45,341 bases of DNA, from positions 1-45,341 of the forward strand of contig CAJOJQ010000035.1 in assembly GCA_905234985.1 (NCBI GenBank). The letters are read 5' to 3'. Within the stretch, counting starts at the first letter, position 1. The number at the start of each line of letters is the position of its first letter. The notes under the pieces are model-generated. The model made no database searches, was not told the DNA's origin, and worked only from the letters and a program-made list of their open reading frames with translations. Source of the stretch: an uncultured Christensenellaceae bacterium. GTDB lineage: Bacteria > Bacillota > Clostridia > Christensenellales > Aristaeellaceae. Both the position numbers and the translations under genes were made by a program. Positions 6,564-15,263 of this stretch are shown here, one piece after another.

Positions 6564-8579
6564 TTACACCGTCCGCATGGCGCGCATGGCGTTCAGGATG
6601 GCGATAAAGCACACGCCCACGTCGGCGAACACCGCCGCCCAGAGGGGGGCCACATGCAGCACGCCCAGGGCCATGACCAGCACCTTCACGGCAAGTGAAA
6701 AGATCACGTTCTGGCGCACGATGCTTAAGGTGCGGCGGGCGATGCGGATGGCGGCGGGGAGCTTCAAGGGATCGTCGTCCATGAGCACCACGTCCGCCGC
6801 TTCGATGGCGGCGTCGGAACCCAGCGCGCCCATGGCCACGCCGATGTCGGCGCGGGCCAGAACAGGCGCGTCGTTGATGCCGTCGCCCACGAAGATCAGC
6901 GCGCCCTGCTCGCCTTTTTCCCGCAACAGGTCTTCCACCTTTTCCATTTTGCCGTCGGGCAGCAGCCCGGCGTAAATTTCATCCATGCCGATGGCGCGGC
7001 CCACGGTTTCGGCGGCGTGCTCCCGGTCGCCGGTGAGCATCACCGCTTTTTTCACGCCTAAATCCCGCAGGGCGGAAACGGCGTCCTTCGCGCCGGGCTT
7101 GATTTCGTCGGCGATGACGATGTATCCGGCATACTGACCGTCCACGGCCACGTGGGCCACGGTACCCGCCGCCTGGACGGGGCCGCAGGCAGCGCCTTCC
7201 AGGGCCATGAGCTTTTCATTGCCCACGGCCACGCGCTGGCCACCCACCAAAGCGCGCACGCCGTGGCCGGAAATTTCCTCCGCGCTTTCCGCTTTCAGCG
7301 CGGCGTTTCCCTTGCCGCAGGCTTCCAGCAGGGATTGGGCGATGGGATGGGTGCTGAACGCTTCCGCCGCCGCCGCCAGGGAAAGCAGGCCCTTCGCGTC
7401 GCCGTCTTCGGCGTGCACGTCCGTCACGGAAAAGCTGCCCCGGGTGACGGTGCCGGTCTTGTCAAACACGGCGATTTCGGTCTGGGCAAGGGTTTCCAGA
7501 TAACCCGCGCCTTTAATGAGGATGCCCCGCCGGGACGCGCCGCCAATACCGCTGAAAAAGGTGAGGGGCACGGAAATGACCAGGGCGCAGGGGCAGGAAA
7601 TGACCAGGAAGGTGAGGGCGGAAGTGATCCACTGGTTCCAGTCGCCGCCGAAAAACAGGGGCGGCACCAGGGCGGCCAGCACGGCCAGGCCCACCACCAC
7701 GGGGGTATAAACGCGGGCGAAGCGAGTGATGAACCGGTCGGCCTTGGACTTGGTTTCCCCGGCGTGCTCCACCAGCTCTAAGATGCGGGCCACGGTGGAA
7801 TCCTCGTAAGCGTGGGTCACGCGCACCCGCAGCACGCCCTGAATGTTCACGCAGCCGCTTAAAACCGCGTCCCCTTCTTTCACAGGCCGGGGTGCGCTTT
7901 CCCCGGTGAGGGCTACCGTGTTCAGGGAGGAAGCCCCTTGCAGCACCGTGCCGTCCAGGGGCACTTTTTCGCCGGGGCGGATCACGATGGTTTCCCCCAC
8001 CTGCACGAAGCCCGGCAGGATCGTCTCGATCCGGCCTTCCCGTTCCACGTTGGCGGAATCGGGGCGAATGTCCATGAGCCCGGCGATGGATTCCCGGCTC
8101 TGGTCCACGGCGTAATCCTGGAAGAACTCGCCGATCTGATACAGCAGCATCACCGCCACCGCCTCGGCGTATTCCCCAATGCAGAACGCGCCCACCGAAG
8201 CCACGGTCATCAGGAACATTTCGTCCAGCGCCTGACCGTGCAGGATGCTTTTCAGCGCTTCCAGGGCCACCGAGTAACCCACCACCAGCCAGGATGCCAC
8301 ATACAGGGCGATTTTCACGCCCTCCGGTACGGGCAGCAGCAGACCCGCCAGCAGAAGCACCGCGCTGACCCCAATGCGGATCAGCATGGTTTTCCGCTCG
8401 CCCTCTTCCCCGTGGCCGTGTTCATGGCCGTGATCGTGACCGTGGCTGTGGCCGTGTTCATGCTCATGTTCATGATGCTCGTGTTCATGATGCTCATGTT
8501 CATGATGCTCATGTTCATGCGCATGATGTTCATGTTCTTCCTCGTGGTCATGATGGCAATGCTCACAATGCTTGCTCAT
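6564..8579 (-). CDS. Zn/Cd/Pb-type heavy-metal efflux P1B ATPase with His-rich N-terminus
   Basis: A 671-residue P1B-type ATPase. Residues 1-57 are almost entirely His, Glu, Asp and Gly, a metal-binding tail that replaces the usual CxxC HMA domain, although HCEHC is present at the start. Family motifs: SCPCAL (about 330) for the transmembrane metal site, DKTGTVT (about 371) with the phosphorylated Asp, STHPIA (the HP motif) and GDGINDAP (about 566). CPC plus HP fits ZntA/CadA-type export of Zn2+, Cd2+ or Pb2+. GGAGG lies 9 nt before ATG 8579. The ArsR/SmtB repressor gene is upstream in the same orientation, with a heptamer fold-back element between them. Confidence 0.93.
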   Translation of the reverse strand: MSKHCEHCHHDHEEEHEHHAHEHEHHEHEHHEHEHHEHEHEHGHSHGHDHGHEHGHGEEGERKTMLIRIGVSAVLLLAGLLLPVPEGVKIALYVASWLVVGYSVALEALKSILHGQALDEMFLMTVASVGAFCIGEYAEAVAVMLLYQIGEFFQDYAVDQSRESIAGLMDIRPDSANVEREGRIETILPGFVQVGETIVIRPGEKVPLDGTVLQGASSLNTVALTGESAPRPVKEGDAVLSGCVNIQGVLRVRVTHAYEDSTVARILELVEHAGETKSKADRFITRFARVYTPVVVGLAVLAALVPPLFFGGDWNQWITSALTFLVISCPCALVISVPLTFFSGIGGASRRGILIKGAGYLETLAQTEIAVFDKTGTVTRGSFSVTDVHAEDGDAKGLLSLAAAAEAFSTHPIAQSLLEACGKGNAALKAESAEEISGHGVRALVGGQRVAVGNEKLMALEGAACGPVQAAGTVAHVAVDGQYAGYIVIADEIKPGAKDAVSALRDLGVKKAVMLTGDREHAAETVGRAIGMDEIYAGLLPDGKMEKVEDLLREKGEQGALIFVGDGINDAPVLARADIGVAMGALGSDAAIEAADVVLMDDDPLKLPAAIRIARRTLSIVRQNVIFSLAVKVLVMALGVLHVAPLWAAVFADVGVCFIAILNAMRAMRTV

Positions 8580-8603
8580 ATGCTTGATCCTCCATATCCT
8601 ATC

Positions 8604-8709
8604 AGAGTTGAGAGCGGAGAGTTGAGAGTTGAGATCATATTGCGTGAATGACAGAGAAGCACATATGACTATATAAATCTCAACTCTCCGCTCTCAACTC
8701 TCCACTCTT
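8604..8709. repeat. Heptamer fold-back element 1 (GAGAGTT type)
   Basis: The left arm (8604-8635) is four heptamers of the AGAGTTG/AGAGCGG type. The right arm (8678-8709) is the inverted counterpart (CTCTCAA/CTCTCCG). Arms are about 32 nt and pair with a few mismatches confined to unit variants. A 14-nt core, GACTATATAAATCT (8667-8680), abuts the right arm and recurs exactly in element 3. It lies between the ArsR regulator and the ATPase. Confidence 0.85.
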
Positions 8710-8756
8710 TTTCTGACCCATGCCGTTCATTAGATAACAGATCGTCAGGTACTCCA

Positions 8757-9119
8757 TCACTCGCAAAGATGCTCCATGCCCATGCCGATGATGGTGCGCA
8801 CGTGGTCGTCCGCCAGGGAATAATAAATGGTTTTGCCCTCCCGCCGGAATTTCACCAGCTTGCTTTGCTTCAATACCCGCAGTTGGTGGGAAATGGCCGA
8901 CTGAGTCATGCGCAGCAGCTCCGCAATATCGCACACGCACATTTCCGCCTCGAACAGCACATACAGAATTTTGATCCGGGTGCTGTCCCCGAAGATGCGA
9001 AACAGCTCCGCCAGATCGTAGAGCATTTCCTCGTCCGGCATATCCTGGTTTACGCTGGAAATCAAATCGGGATGCAGGGTTTCCCCCGTCCCCTGCTCCA
9101 TCCGTTCCTGTCCGTCCAT
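8757..9119 (-). CDS. ArsR/SmtB-family metal-sensing repressor (CadC/CzrA-like)
   Basis: A 120-residue winged-helix protein; the recognition region reads MTQSAISHQLRVLKQSKLVK. Two metal sites of the family can be read: alpha3 CVCD (as in CadC, for Cd/Pb) and alpha5 D-x-H-x10-H-x2-E near the C-terminus (as in SmtB/CzrA, for Zn). It should repress the downstream ATPase until metal binds. I chose the ATG at 9119 (MDGQERM) because AAAGGA lies upstream and the ATG at 9152 would fall within the promoter/operator. The operator and promoter are immediately upstream. Confidence 0.9.
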   Translation of the reverse strand: MDGQERMEQGTGETLHPDLISSVNQDMPDEEMLYDLAELFRIFGDSTRIKILYVLFEAEMCVCDIAELLRMTQSAISHQLRVLKQSKLVKFRREGKTIYYSLADDHVRTIIGMGMEHLCE

Positions 9120-9133
9120 CAGAATCATCCTTT

Positions 9134-9155
9134 CATTTGAACATCTGTTCATATG
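9134..9155. promoter_or_regulatory. ArsR/SmtB operator
   Basis: CATTTGAACA-TC-TGTTCATATG, a 10-2-10 inverted repeat with one mismatch, matches the known 12-2-12 operator layout of the SmtB/CzrA/CadC family. It lies just downstream of the -10 box, around the expected transcription start. Confidence 0.85.
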
Positions 9156-9157
9156 TT

Positions 9158-9186
9158 ATGATATGACAAACGGGAACGTTTGTCAA
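9158..9186 (-). promoter_or_regulatory. Sigma-A promoter of the metal efflux operon
   Basis: Minus strand: -35 TTGACA (9181-9186), 17-bp spacer, -10 TATCAT (9158-9163). The spacer and -35 are occupied by a second perfect palindrome (9164-9185). Confidence 0.85.
9164..9185. promoter_or_regulatory. Second palindrome inside the efflux promoter
   Basis: TGACAAACG-GGAA-CGTTTGTCA is a perfect 9-4-9 inverted repeat filling the -35/spacer of the arsR promoter. It does not match the SmtB-type operator, so it could bind a second regulator. This role is inference. Confidence 0.5.
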
Positions 9187-9227
9187 GAGGTAAAAGAAAA
9201 TAATTCTGCCGATTGTTATTTCACGTC

Positions 9228-9279
9228 AAAAAAGGCTGCCGTGATGCCATTTTATGAAGCATCATCGGCAGCCTTTTTT
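9228..9279. terminator. Terminator of the LRR gene
   Basis: GGCTGCCGTGATGC (9234-9247) pairs with 9259-9273 with one bulged base, flanked by A6 and T6. On the minus strand it follows the LRR gene stop codon by about 9 nt; the T run on both strands makes it potentially bidirectional. Confidence 0.88.
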
Positions 9280-9287
9280 CAATTGGA

Positions 9288-12200
9288 TTATTCAGTTATT
9301 CTATCGATGACCACCTGCTCACAACCCGTGAAAGCGTCATCGGCAATGGACGTGACGCTGGCAGGAATTCGGACATACAGCAAATTCTTGCAATTCGCAA
9401 AGGCTCGGCTGCCGATGGATGTACAGCCATCGGGGATGATCACCGCCTCGCATGTCAGGTTTGCAAACGCTTCTGTTTCAATCTGCTTTAATGCAGCGGG
9501 TAGCTTCAGCGTTTTCAGTTGATTTAAAGCGTAAATAACGGTTATTTTTTCCTGAACTTCAAAATCAGGATTTTTGAAGTCCTCGGATGTGTAGATCACG
9601 GATCCTTGGGCCGTATCCGTGGGCGCAATGATTTCTGCTGTAGCAGAAACCTGCTCAGTTTCAACATGGTTAGCGTTTCTATTGCAAACATGCCGCGCGG
9701 TAACAGTCAAGTTATCCAGCGTCCATGTATAGCTTGTTTCTCCCCAGTCATGCCCCAAGGCGGCAACGGTCTGCTGTGCCACAAGCACAGTGTTGCACCG
9801 TGAGCAATGCTTGCCCTCCGTCAGGCCAGTTTCCGTACAGGTGGGTGCTACGGCTTCGTCGGTTACTTCCTCATGGCCCAGGGCGGGAACGGTTTCCTGC
9901 GCCACAAGCACAGTGTTGCACCGGGAGCAATGCTTGCCCTCCGTCAGGCCAGTTTCCGTACAGGTGGGGGCTACGGCTTCGTCGGTTACTTCTTCATGAC
10001 CCAGGGCAGGGATTGGTTCTGTGCCCAGCACTTCGCCGCAGTCGACGCAAATCAATTCCTTTTCGCCTGCGGTGGTACAGGTCGCGGCTTCCGTTTCGTT
10101 CCATGCGGTGTTTTCATGGAGGCAGGAATCTTCGACGGTCACGTCCAGGGCGAAGGTCTCGCTGAATCCCCTTCCGCAGTCATAGGTATAGGTGAGGACA
10201 CCGGAAGCGGGTACGGTCAGTACAGTGCCCGTAACCGTGCCTCCATTCCAATTGCTGGCTTTCGTCACGTCAAAACCCGGCAGGGTACTCAGATCGAAAC
10301 GCCCGTTTTCAGCGGTAAGGCCAGTTAATACATTGTCGAAGCAGCTCAGTTCCGTCAGATCGAGTACGGTGTTGTGGCTCACATCCAGCGATGTCAGTTG
10401 GTTGCCACAGCAGTCCAGTTCTTCCAGCGCGGTATTGCCGCTCACATCCAGCGATGTCAGTTGGTTGCCAGAGCAGTACAAAAATCGCAGCGCAGTATTG
10501 CTGCTCACATCCAGCGCCGTAAGTTGGCTGTCAGAGCAGTTCAGATGCGTCAGAGTGGCATTGTGGCTCACATCCAGCGCCGTCAGCTTGTTGCTGTAGC
10601 AGTACAGATTTTCCAGCGCGGTATTGCGGCTCACGTCCAGCATCGTAAGTCGATTTCTTCCGCAATCCAAAAATCTCAGCGCGGTATTGCTGCTCACATC
10701 CAGCGCCGTCAGTTGGTTGCCAGAGCAGTCCAATTCCGTCAGCGCGGTATTCTTGCTTACATCCAGCGCCGTCAGTTGGTTATACCAACAGTTCAATTGC
10801 GTCAGCGCAGGATTGTGACTCACATCCAGCGTCGTCAGTTGGTTGACAGAGCAGTTCAATTGCGTCAGCGCGGTATTGCTGCTCACATCCAGCGCCGTCA
10901 GTTGGTTGTTAAAGCAGTTCAGACTCGTTAGCTCAGAAAAGTATTCAATGCCGGTCAGGCTGTAAATTTTTCGTCCTGAAAAATACAATGAGGTTATCTG
11001 GGAGATTTCCTGTTCGGACAGATCGCCGCTACCGTCCGTATCAACATTCTCCGCTACATACGACCGAAAATAACTGTCCGGGAAATGTTCCGCATCAACA
11101 TTTAGTGTTGTTGACCTTATGCCCAAAGCAAATGTACAGTTGAACCCATTTCCGCAGTCATAGGTATAGGTCACTTCGCCTGCAGCAGATACATTTAAGT
11201 TGGTGCCGGAAACTGTTCCATCGCTCCAATTGCTGGCTTTCGTCACGTCAAAACCCGGCAGGGTGCTCAGATCGAATCGTCCGCTTACACCGCTCAGGCC
11301 ACCCCGCGTATTATCCCAGCAATACAATTCGTACAAAGAAGCACAGCTGCTGACGTCCAGCGCTGTCAGTTGGTTGTAAGAGCAGCCCAAGGTCATCAAC
11401 GCAGTATTGTTGCTCACATCCAGTGACGTCAGTAGGTTTGAAGAGCAGTCTACCAAGGTTAGCGCAGTATTGCTGCTCACATCCAGTGACGTCAGTTGGT
11501 TGCTCTCGCACCATATTGCCTTTAGTAAGGTATTTTTGCTCACATTCAGTGATGTCAATTGGTTATAGGCGCAGTTCAAATCGTCCAGCGCGGTATTGCG
11601 GCTCACATCCAGCGCCGTCAGTTGGTTGCTGCCGCAGAACAAATCGCTCAGCGCGGTATTGCGGCTCACATCCAGCGCTGTCAGTTGGTTTTCGCTGCAG
11701 AACAAATCCGTCAATGCCGTATTGTTGCTCACGTCCAGCGTCGTAAGTCGATTTCTTTCGCAATCCAAAAATCTCAGCGTGGTATTGCTGCTCACATCCA
11801 GCGCCGTCAGTTGGTTGTCAGCGCAGGACAATACCGTCAGCGCGGTATCGCCGCTCACATCCAGCGCCGTCAGTTGGTTGCTGTAGCAGTCCAATTCCGT
11901 CAGCGCGGTATTGCCGCTCACATCCAGCGTCGTCAGTCGGTTGCTGTAGCAGTACAGTTCCGTCAGCGCGGTGTTGTGGCTCACATCCAGCGCCGTCAGT
12001 TGGTTGCCAGAGCAGTTCAATTCCGTCAGCGCGGTATTCTTGCTTACATCCAGCACCGTCAGTTGGTTGGAACCGCAGTTCAGGCTCGTCAGCGCAGTAA
12101 AGTATTCAATGCCGGTCAGGTTGGAAATATTTCGGTTTGAAACATTTAAAGATGAGATCAGTGCGATTTCCAGCCCAGATAAATTGCCGTTACCATCTCT

Positions 12201-14498
12201 ATCGTAACCCGCTACAATAGCCCTAAATTGTGCGTCCGGGAAGTGATTTGAATCAATCGGAATTTCTTCCGCCAGGGGTGAGAATACAGCAATATTCAGG
12301 GCGAAGGTTATGCTGTTACCCTTGCCGCAATCATACGCATAAGTAACTCTGCCAGAAGCGGGTACAGTCAGGATCGTGTCGGAAACCGTGCCACCGCTCC
12401 AATTACTGGCTTTCGTCACGTCAAACCCCGCCAAGGTGGTAACATCAAATTGACCGTTTTCAGTGGCCACATCCAATTGATTATCACTGCAATACAGATT
12501 GCTCAAAAAAGCACATCCGCTGACATCCAGCGCCGTCAGTTGATTGCTGCCGCAGAACAAATCCGTCAATGCCGTATTGTTGCTCACGTCCAGCGTCGTA
12601 AGTCGATTTCTTTCGCATTCCAAAAATCTCAGCGCGGTATTGCTGCTCACATCCAGCGCCGTCAGTTGGTTGCCAGAGCAGTACAATTCCGTCAGCACAG
12701 TATTCTTGCTTACATCCAGCGCCGTCAGTTGGTTGCCAGAGCAGTCCAATTCCGTCAGTGCGGTATTGGCGCTCACATCCAGCGCCGTCAGTTGGTTGCC
12801 AGAGCAGTACAATACCGTCAGCACAGTATTGTTGCTTACATCCAGCGCCGTCAGTTGGTTATACCAACAGTTCAATTGCGCCAGCGCAGGATTGTGGCTC
12901 ACATCCAGCGCCGTCAGTTGGTTGAAACCGCAGTTCAATTCCGTCAGCGTGGCATTGTGGCTCACATCCAGTGACGTCAGTTGGTTGAAACCGCAGTTCA
13001 GACTCGTCAGCGCGGTAAAGTATTCAATGCCGGTCAGGCTGGAGAATCCTTGGTTTGAAATATCTAAAGATGCCACCTGTGCAATTTCCTGATCGGACAG
13101 AGCAGTGCTGCCGTCCGTATCATAATTTCTCGCCACATACGTCCGGAATTTTTTGTCCGGGAAATGATAGGGATCAATCGGAATACCTTCCGCCTGGGAA
13201 GAAGTTACAGTAATATCCAGGGCAAAGGTTTCGCTTTCACCCAGCCCGCAGTCATAGGTGTATGTCACTTCGCCGGAGGCGGGTACAGTCAGGATGGTGC
13301 CGGAAACCGTGCCTCCATTCCAATTGCTGGCTTTCGTCACGTCGAATCCAGGCAGGGTGGACAGATCGAACTGCCCATTTTCAGCGGTCAGGCCAGTTAA
13401 TGCATTGTTGGAGCAGTACAGTTCCGTCAGCGCGGTGTTGTGGCTCACATCCAGCGATGTCAGTTGGTTGCCATAACAGTTCAGGTCTACCAGCGCGGTA
13501 TTGCCGCTCACATCCAGCGCCGTCAGTTGGTTGTAAGAGCAGTCCAATTCCCTCAGTGCGGTATTGGCGCTCACATCCAGCGCCGTCAGTCGGTTGGAAC
13601 CGCAGTACAGTTTTTCCAGCGCGGTATTGCCGCTCATATCCAGCGATGTCAGTTGGTTGCCAGAGCAGTTCAATACCGTCAGCACAGTATTCTTGCTTAC
13701 ATCCAGCGCCGTCAGTTGGTTGCCACCGAAGGACAATACCGTCAGCACAATATTCTTGCTCACATCCAGCGCCGTCAGTTGGTTGCCAGAGCAGTACAAT
13801 TCCGTCAGCACAGTATTCTTGCTTATATCCAGCGCCGTCAGTTGGTTGGTACCGCAGTTCAATTCCGTCAGCGCAGGATTGTTGCTCACATCCAGCGCCG
13901 TCAGTTGGTTATACCAACAGTTCAATTCCGTCAGCGCAGGATTGTTGCTCACATCCAGTGACGTCAGTTGGTTGAAACCGCAGTTCAGACTCGTCAGCGC
14001 AGGATTGCCGCTCACATCCAACGCCGTCAGTTGGTTATCAGAGCAGTACAATTGCGTCAGCGCAGGATTGCTGCTCACATCCAGTGACGTCAGTTGGTTG
14101 AAATCACAGTTCAATTCCGTCAGCGCGGCATTGTGGCTCACATCCAGTGACGTCAGTTGGTTGGCGTAGCAGTTCAGTTTTTCCAGCGCGGTATTGCCGC
14201 TCACATCCAGCGCCGTCAGTCGATTGTTAGAGCAGTACAGTTCCGTCAGCGCGGTAAAGTATTCAATGCCGGTCAGGCTGGAGAATCCTTGGTCTGGAGC
14301 ATTTAAAGATGCCACCTGTGCAATTTCCTGATCGGACAGAGCGTTGCTGCCGTCCGTATCATAATTTCTCGCCACATATGACCGGAATTTTTCGTCCGGG
14401 AAATGGGCAGCGTCAACAGGAACACCCTCCGCCAGGGCGCTGGAAGCAGTGCAAACCAGCAGTGCAGCCAGCAGCAGGAACAGGAACGTCTTTTTCAT
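9288..14498 (-). CDS. Giant secreted leucine-rich repeat protein with four EF-hand/LRR/sandwich modules
   Basis: A 1736-residue protein with a signal peptide (1-24). Four modules begin near residues 26, 438, 746 and 1133. Each opens with an HFPDxxFRxxV segment and a DTDGSxxLS EF-hand-like calcium loop, continues with a variable number of about 21-residue LRRs of the form LTxLxCxxNQLTALDVSxNxA, and ends with a sandwich-like block (LPGFDVTKASNW...TYDCG). From about 1458 there are CxxC-bearing HE/ALGH repeats and, from about 1660, a BspA-type LRR_5 segment (LPAALKQIETEAFANL). Nearly every LRR carries one Cys. No LPXTG or SLH anchor is seen. AGGAGG precedes ATG 14498. Likely a surface or secreted binding protein; ligand unknown. 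GC content is visibly below that of neighbouring genes. Confidence 0.92.
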   Translation of the reverse strand: MKKTFLFLLLAALLVCTASSALAEGVPVDAAHFPDEKFRSYVARNYDTDGSNALSDQEIAQVASLNAPDQGFSSLTGIEYFTALTELYCSNNRLTALDVSGNTALEKLNCYANQLTSLDVSHNAALTELNCDFNQLTSLDVSSNPALTQLYCSDNQLTALDVSGNPALTSLNCGFNQLTSLDVSNNPALTELNCWYNQLTALDVSNNPALTELNCGTNQLTALDISKNTVLTELYCSGNQLTALDVSKNIVLTVLSFGGNQLTALDVSKNTVLTVLNCSGNQLTSLDMSGNTALEKLYCGSNRLTALDVSANTALRELDCSYNQLTALDVSGNTALVDLNCYGNQLTSLDVSHNTALTELYCSNNALTGLTAENGQFDLSTLPGFDVTKASNWNGGTVSGTILTVPASGEVTYTYDCGLGESETFALDITVTSSQAEGIPIDPYHFPDKKFRTYVARNYDTDGSTALSDQEIAQVASLDISNQGFSSLTGIEYFTALTSLNCGFNQLTSLDVSHNATLTELNCGFNQLTALDVSHNPALAQLNCWYNQLTALDVSNNTVLTVLYCSGNQLTALDVSANTALTELDCSGNQLTALDVSKNTVLTELYCSGNQLTALDVSSNTALRFLECERNRLTTLDVSNNTALTDLFCGSNQLTALDVSGCAFLSNLYCSDNQLDVATENGQFDVTTLAGFDVTKASNWSGGTVSDTILTVPASGRVTYAYDCGKGNSITFALNIAVFSPLAEEIPIDSNHFPDAQFRAIVAGYDRDGNGNLSGLEIALISSLNVSNRNISNLTGIEYFTALTSLNCGSNQLTVLDVSKNTALTELNCSGNQLTALDVSHNTALTELYCYSNRLTTLDVSGNTALTELDCYSNQLTALDVSGDTALTVLSCADNQLTALDVSSNTTLRFLDCERNRLTTLDVSNNTALTDLFCSENQLTALDVSRNTALSDLFCGSNQLTALDVSRNTALDDLNCAYNQLTSLNVSKNTLLKAIWCESNQLTSLDVSSNTALTLVDCSSNLLTSLDVSNNTALMTLGCSYNQLTALDVSSCASLYELYCWDNTRGGLSGVSGRFDLSTLPGFDVTKASNWSDGTVSGTNLNVSAAGEVTYTYDCGNGFNCTFALGIRSTTLNVDAEHFPDSYFRSYVAENVDTDGSGDLSEQEISQITSLYFSGRKIYSLTGIEYFSELTSLNCFNNQLTALDVSSNTALTQLNCSVNQLTTLDVSHNPALTQLNCWYNQLTALDVSKNTALTELDCSGNQLTALDVSSNTALRFLDCGRNRLTMLDVSRNTALENLYCYSNKLTALDVSHNATLTHLNCSDSQLTALDVSSNTALRFLYCSGNQLTSLDVSGNTALEELDCCGNQLTSLDVSHNTVLDLTELSCFDNVLTGLTAENGRFDLSTLPGFDVTKASNWNGGTVTGTVLTVPASGVLTYTYDCGRGFSETFALDVTVEDSCLHENTAWNETEAATCTTAGEKELICVDCGEVLGTEPIPALGHEEVTDEAVAPTCTETGLTEGKHCSRCNTVLVAQETVPALGHEEVTDEAVAPTCTETGLTEGKHCSRCNTVLVAQQTVAALGHDWGETSYTWTLDNLTVTARHVCNRNANHVETEQVSATAEIIAPTDTAQGSVIYTSEDFKNPDFEVQEKITVIYALNQLKTLKLPAALKQIETEAFANLTCEAVIIPDGCTSIGSRAFANCKNLLYVRIPASVTSIADDAFTGCEQVVIDRITE
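10320..14270 (-). repeat. 63-bp direct repeats coding the LRRs
   Basis: Dozens of 63-bp units (21 codons) recur in four blocks, most keeping the core CACATCCAGCGCCGTCAGTT on the plus strand. Near-identical copies should allow copy-number change by slippage or recombination, and may also be misassembled by short reads. Confidence 0.9.
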
Positions 14499-14657
14499 CT
14501 ACAATATCCTCCTTCGATAATTGCGGTTCAAGAACGGTTTCACATTCTGCGGAACGCGGAGTTTTTTCCAAATTTATCCGTAATATTATCCCTCAAATAC
14601 TTCCGGTTCTGACCATGATTTAACGCCTGAATATTCGTTCCGCTTTTTGCCAATTTC

Positions 14658-14686
14658 ATTATAAATTAACAAAAAATATTTGTCAA
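14658..14686 (-). promoter_or_regulatory. Consensus sigma-A promoter of the LRR gene
   Basis: Minus strand: perfect -35 TTGACA (14681-14686), 17-bp spacer, perfect -10 TATAAT (14658-14663), in an AT-rich tract. It predicts a leader of about 150 nt before ATG 14498. The leader contains complementary 8-mers (14549-14556 and 14636-14643). Confidence 0.88.
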
Positions 14687-14708
14687 TACAATTTTTAATA
14701 CTCATATT
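14680..14708 (+). promoter_or_regulatory. Possible weak promoter of the XRE gene
   Basis: Plus strand: TTGTCA (14680-14685), 17 bp, CATATT (14703-14708). It overlaps the -35 box of the divergent LRR promoter, so the two promoters could interfere. The -10 match is poor. Confidence 0.35.
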
Positions 14709-14749
14709 ACAACAGGGGATTGTTAAACTAAACGCTGGGAGGTGATCAA

Positions 14750-15082
14750 ATGCTGCCCAATATCAAGGCGCTGCGAAAAAAAGCGGGCATCAGCCAGCAA
14801 GTGTTGGCGGACTTCTTAGGCGTGAGCCAGCAGTCGATCAATCAATATGAAAACCGCGATGTGGAACCCGATCTTTATCTGCTGTCCGCCATGGCCGATT
14901 ATTTTCACACGTCCATCGATTTTATCGTAGGCAGGGAAGCGGTCGACGACGATCAAAGCCATATCATTTCCACCCACTTAAGCCAGCGGGAACACCTCCT
15001 GTTGGAAAAATACCGCGCTTTAAAGCCGTCTGAACAGCGCTGCGTGGACACAGTGGTGAACACCCTGCTGCAAAAACTGTGA
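14750..15082 (+). CDS. XRE-family helix-turn-helix regulator
   Basis: A 110-residue protein. Residues 5-60 form a Cro/C1-type HTH (ISQQVLADFLGVSQQSINQYE is the helix-turn-helix core, followed by PDLYLLSAMADYF). The rest is a helical tail (LSQREHLLLEKYRALKPSEQ) typical of small dimeric regulators. GGGAGGTGATC lies just before the ATG. It is divergent from the giant LRR gene and shares a 250-nt intergenic region, so it may regulate that gene, itself or both. That link is inferred from position only. A terminator follows 22 nt after the stop. Confidence 0.88.
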   Translation: MLPNIKALRKKAGISQQVLADFLGVSQQSINQYENRDVEPDLYLLSAMADYFHTSIDFIVGREAVDDDQSHIISTHLSQREHLLLEKYRALKPSEQRCVDTVVNTLLQKL

Positions 15083-15103
15083 ATTATTTACATCTGTTTT
15101 CCC

Positions 15104-15123
15104 GCGCCATCGGCGCTTTTTTT
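15104..15123 (+). terminator. Terminator of the XRE gene
   Basis: GCGCC (15104-15108) pairs with GGCGC (15112-15116) and is followed by seven T. Confidence 0.75.
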
Positions 15124-15263
15124 CTGTCGTTTTTTGCTGTCGGTTCGTCTGAAAAAGGCGGAAATATCGGTTAAATTGTTCTGGCAATTCCGCCATTTTT
15201 ATGGTAACATAATAACGGATGATGAAATTTTGGAAGAAAAAAACGATTAACTGACAAAGGCGG

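Noticed and set aside
9725..14169. Many long plus-strand frames with IQRRQLV- or SAVSWL-like repeats
   Set aside because: They are antisense shadows of the 63-bp LRR repeats in the minus-strand giant gene. They lack start signals.
10320..14270. CRISPR-like regular repeats
   Set aside because: Units are 63 bp without separate spacers, the repeat reads through as LRR protein, and there are no cas genes.
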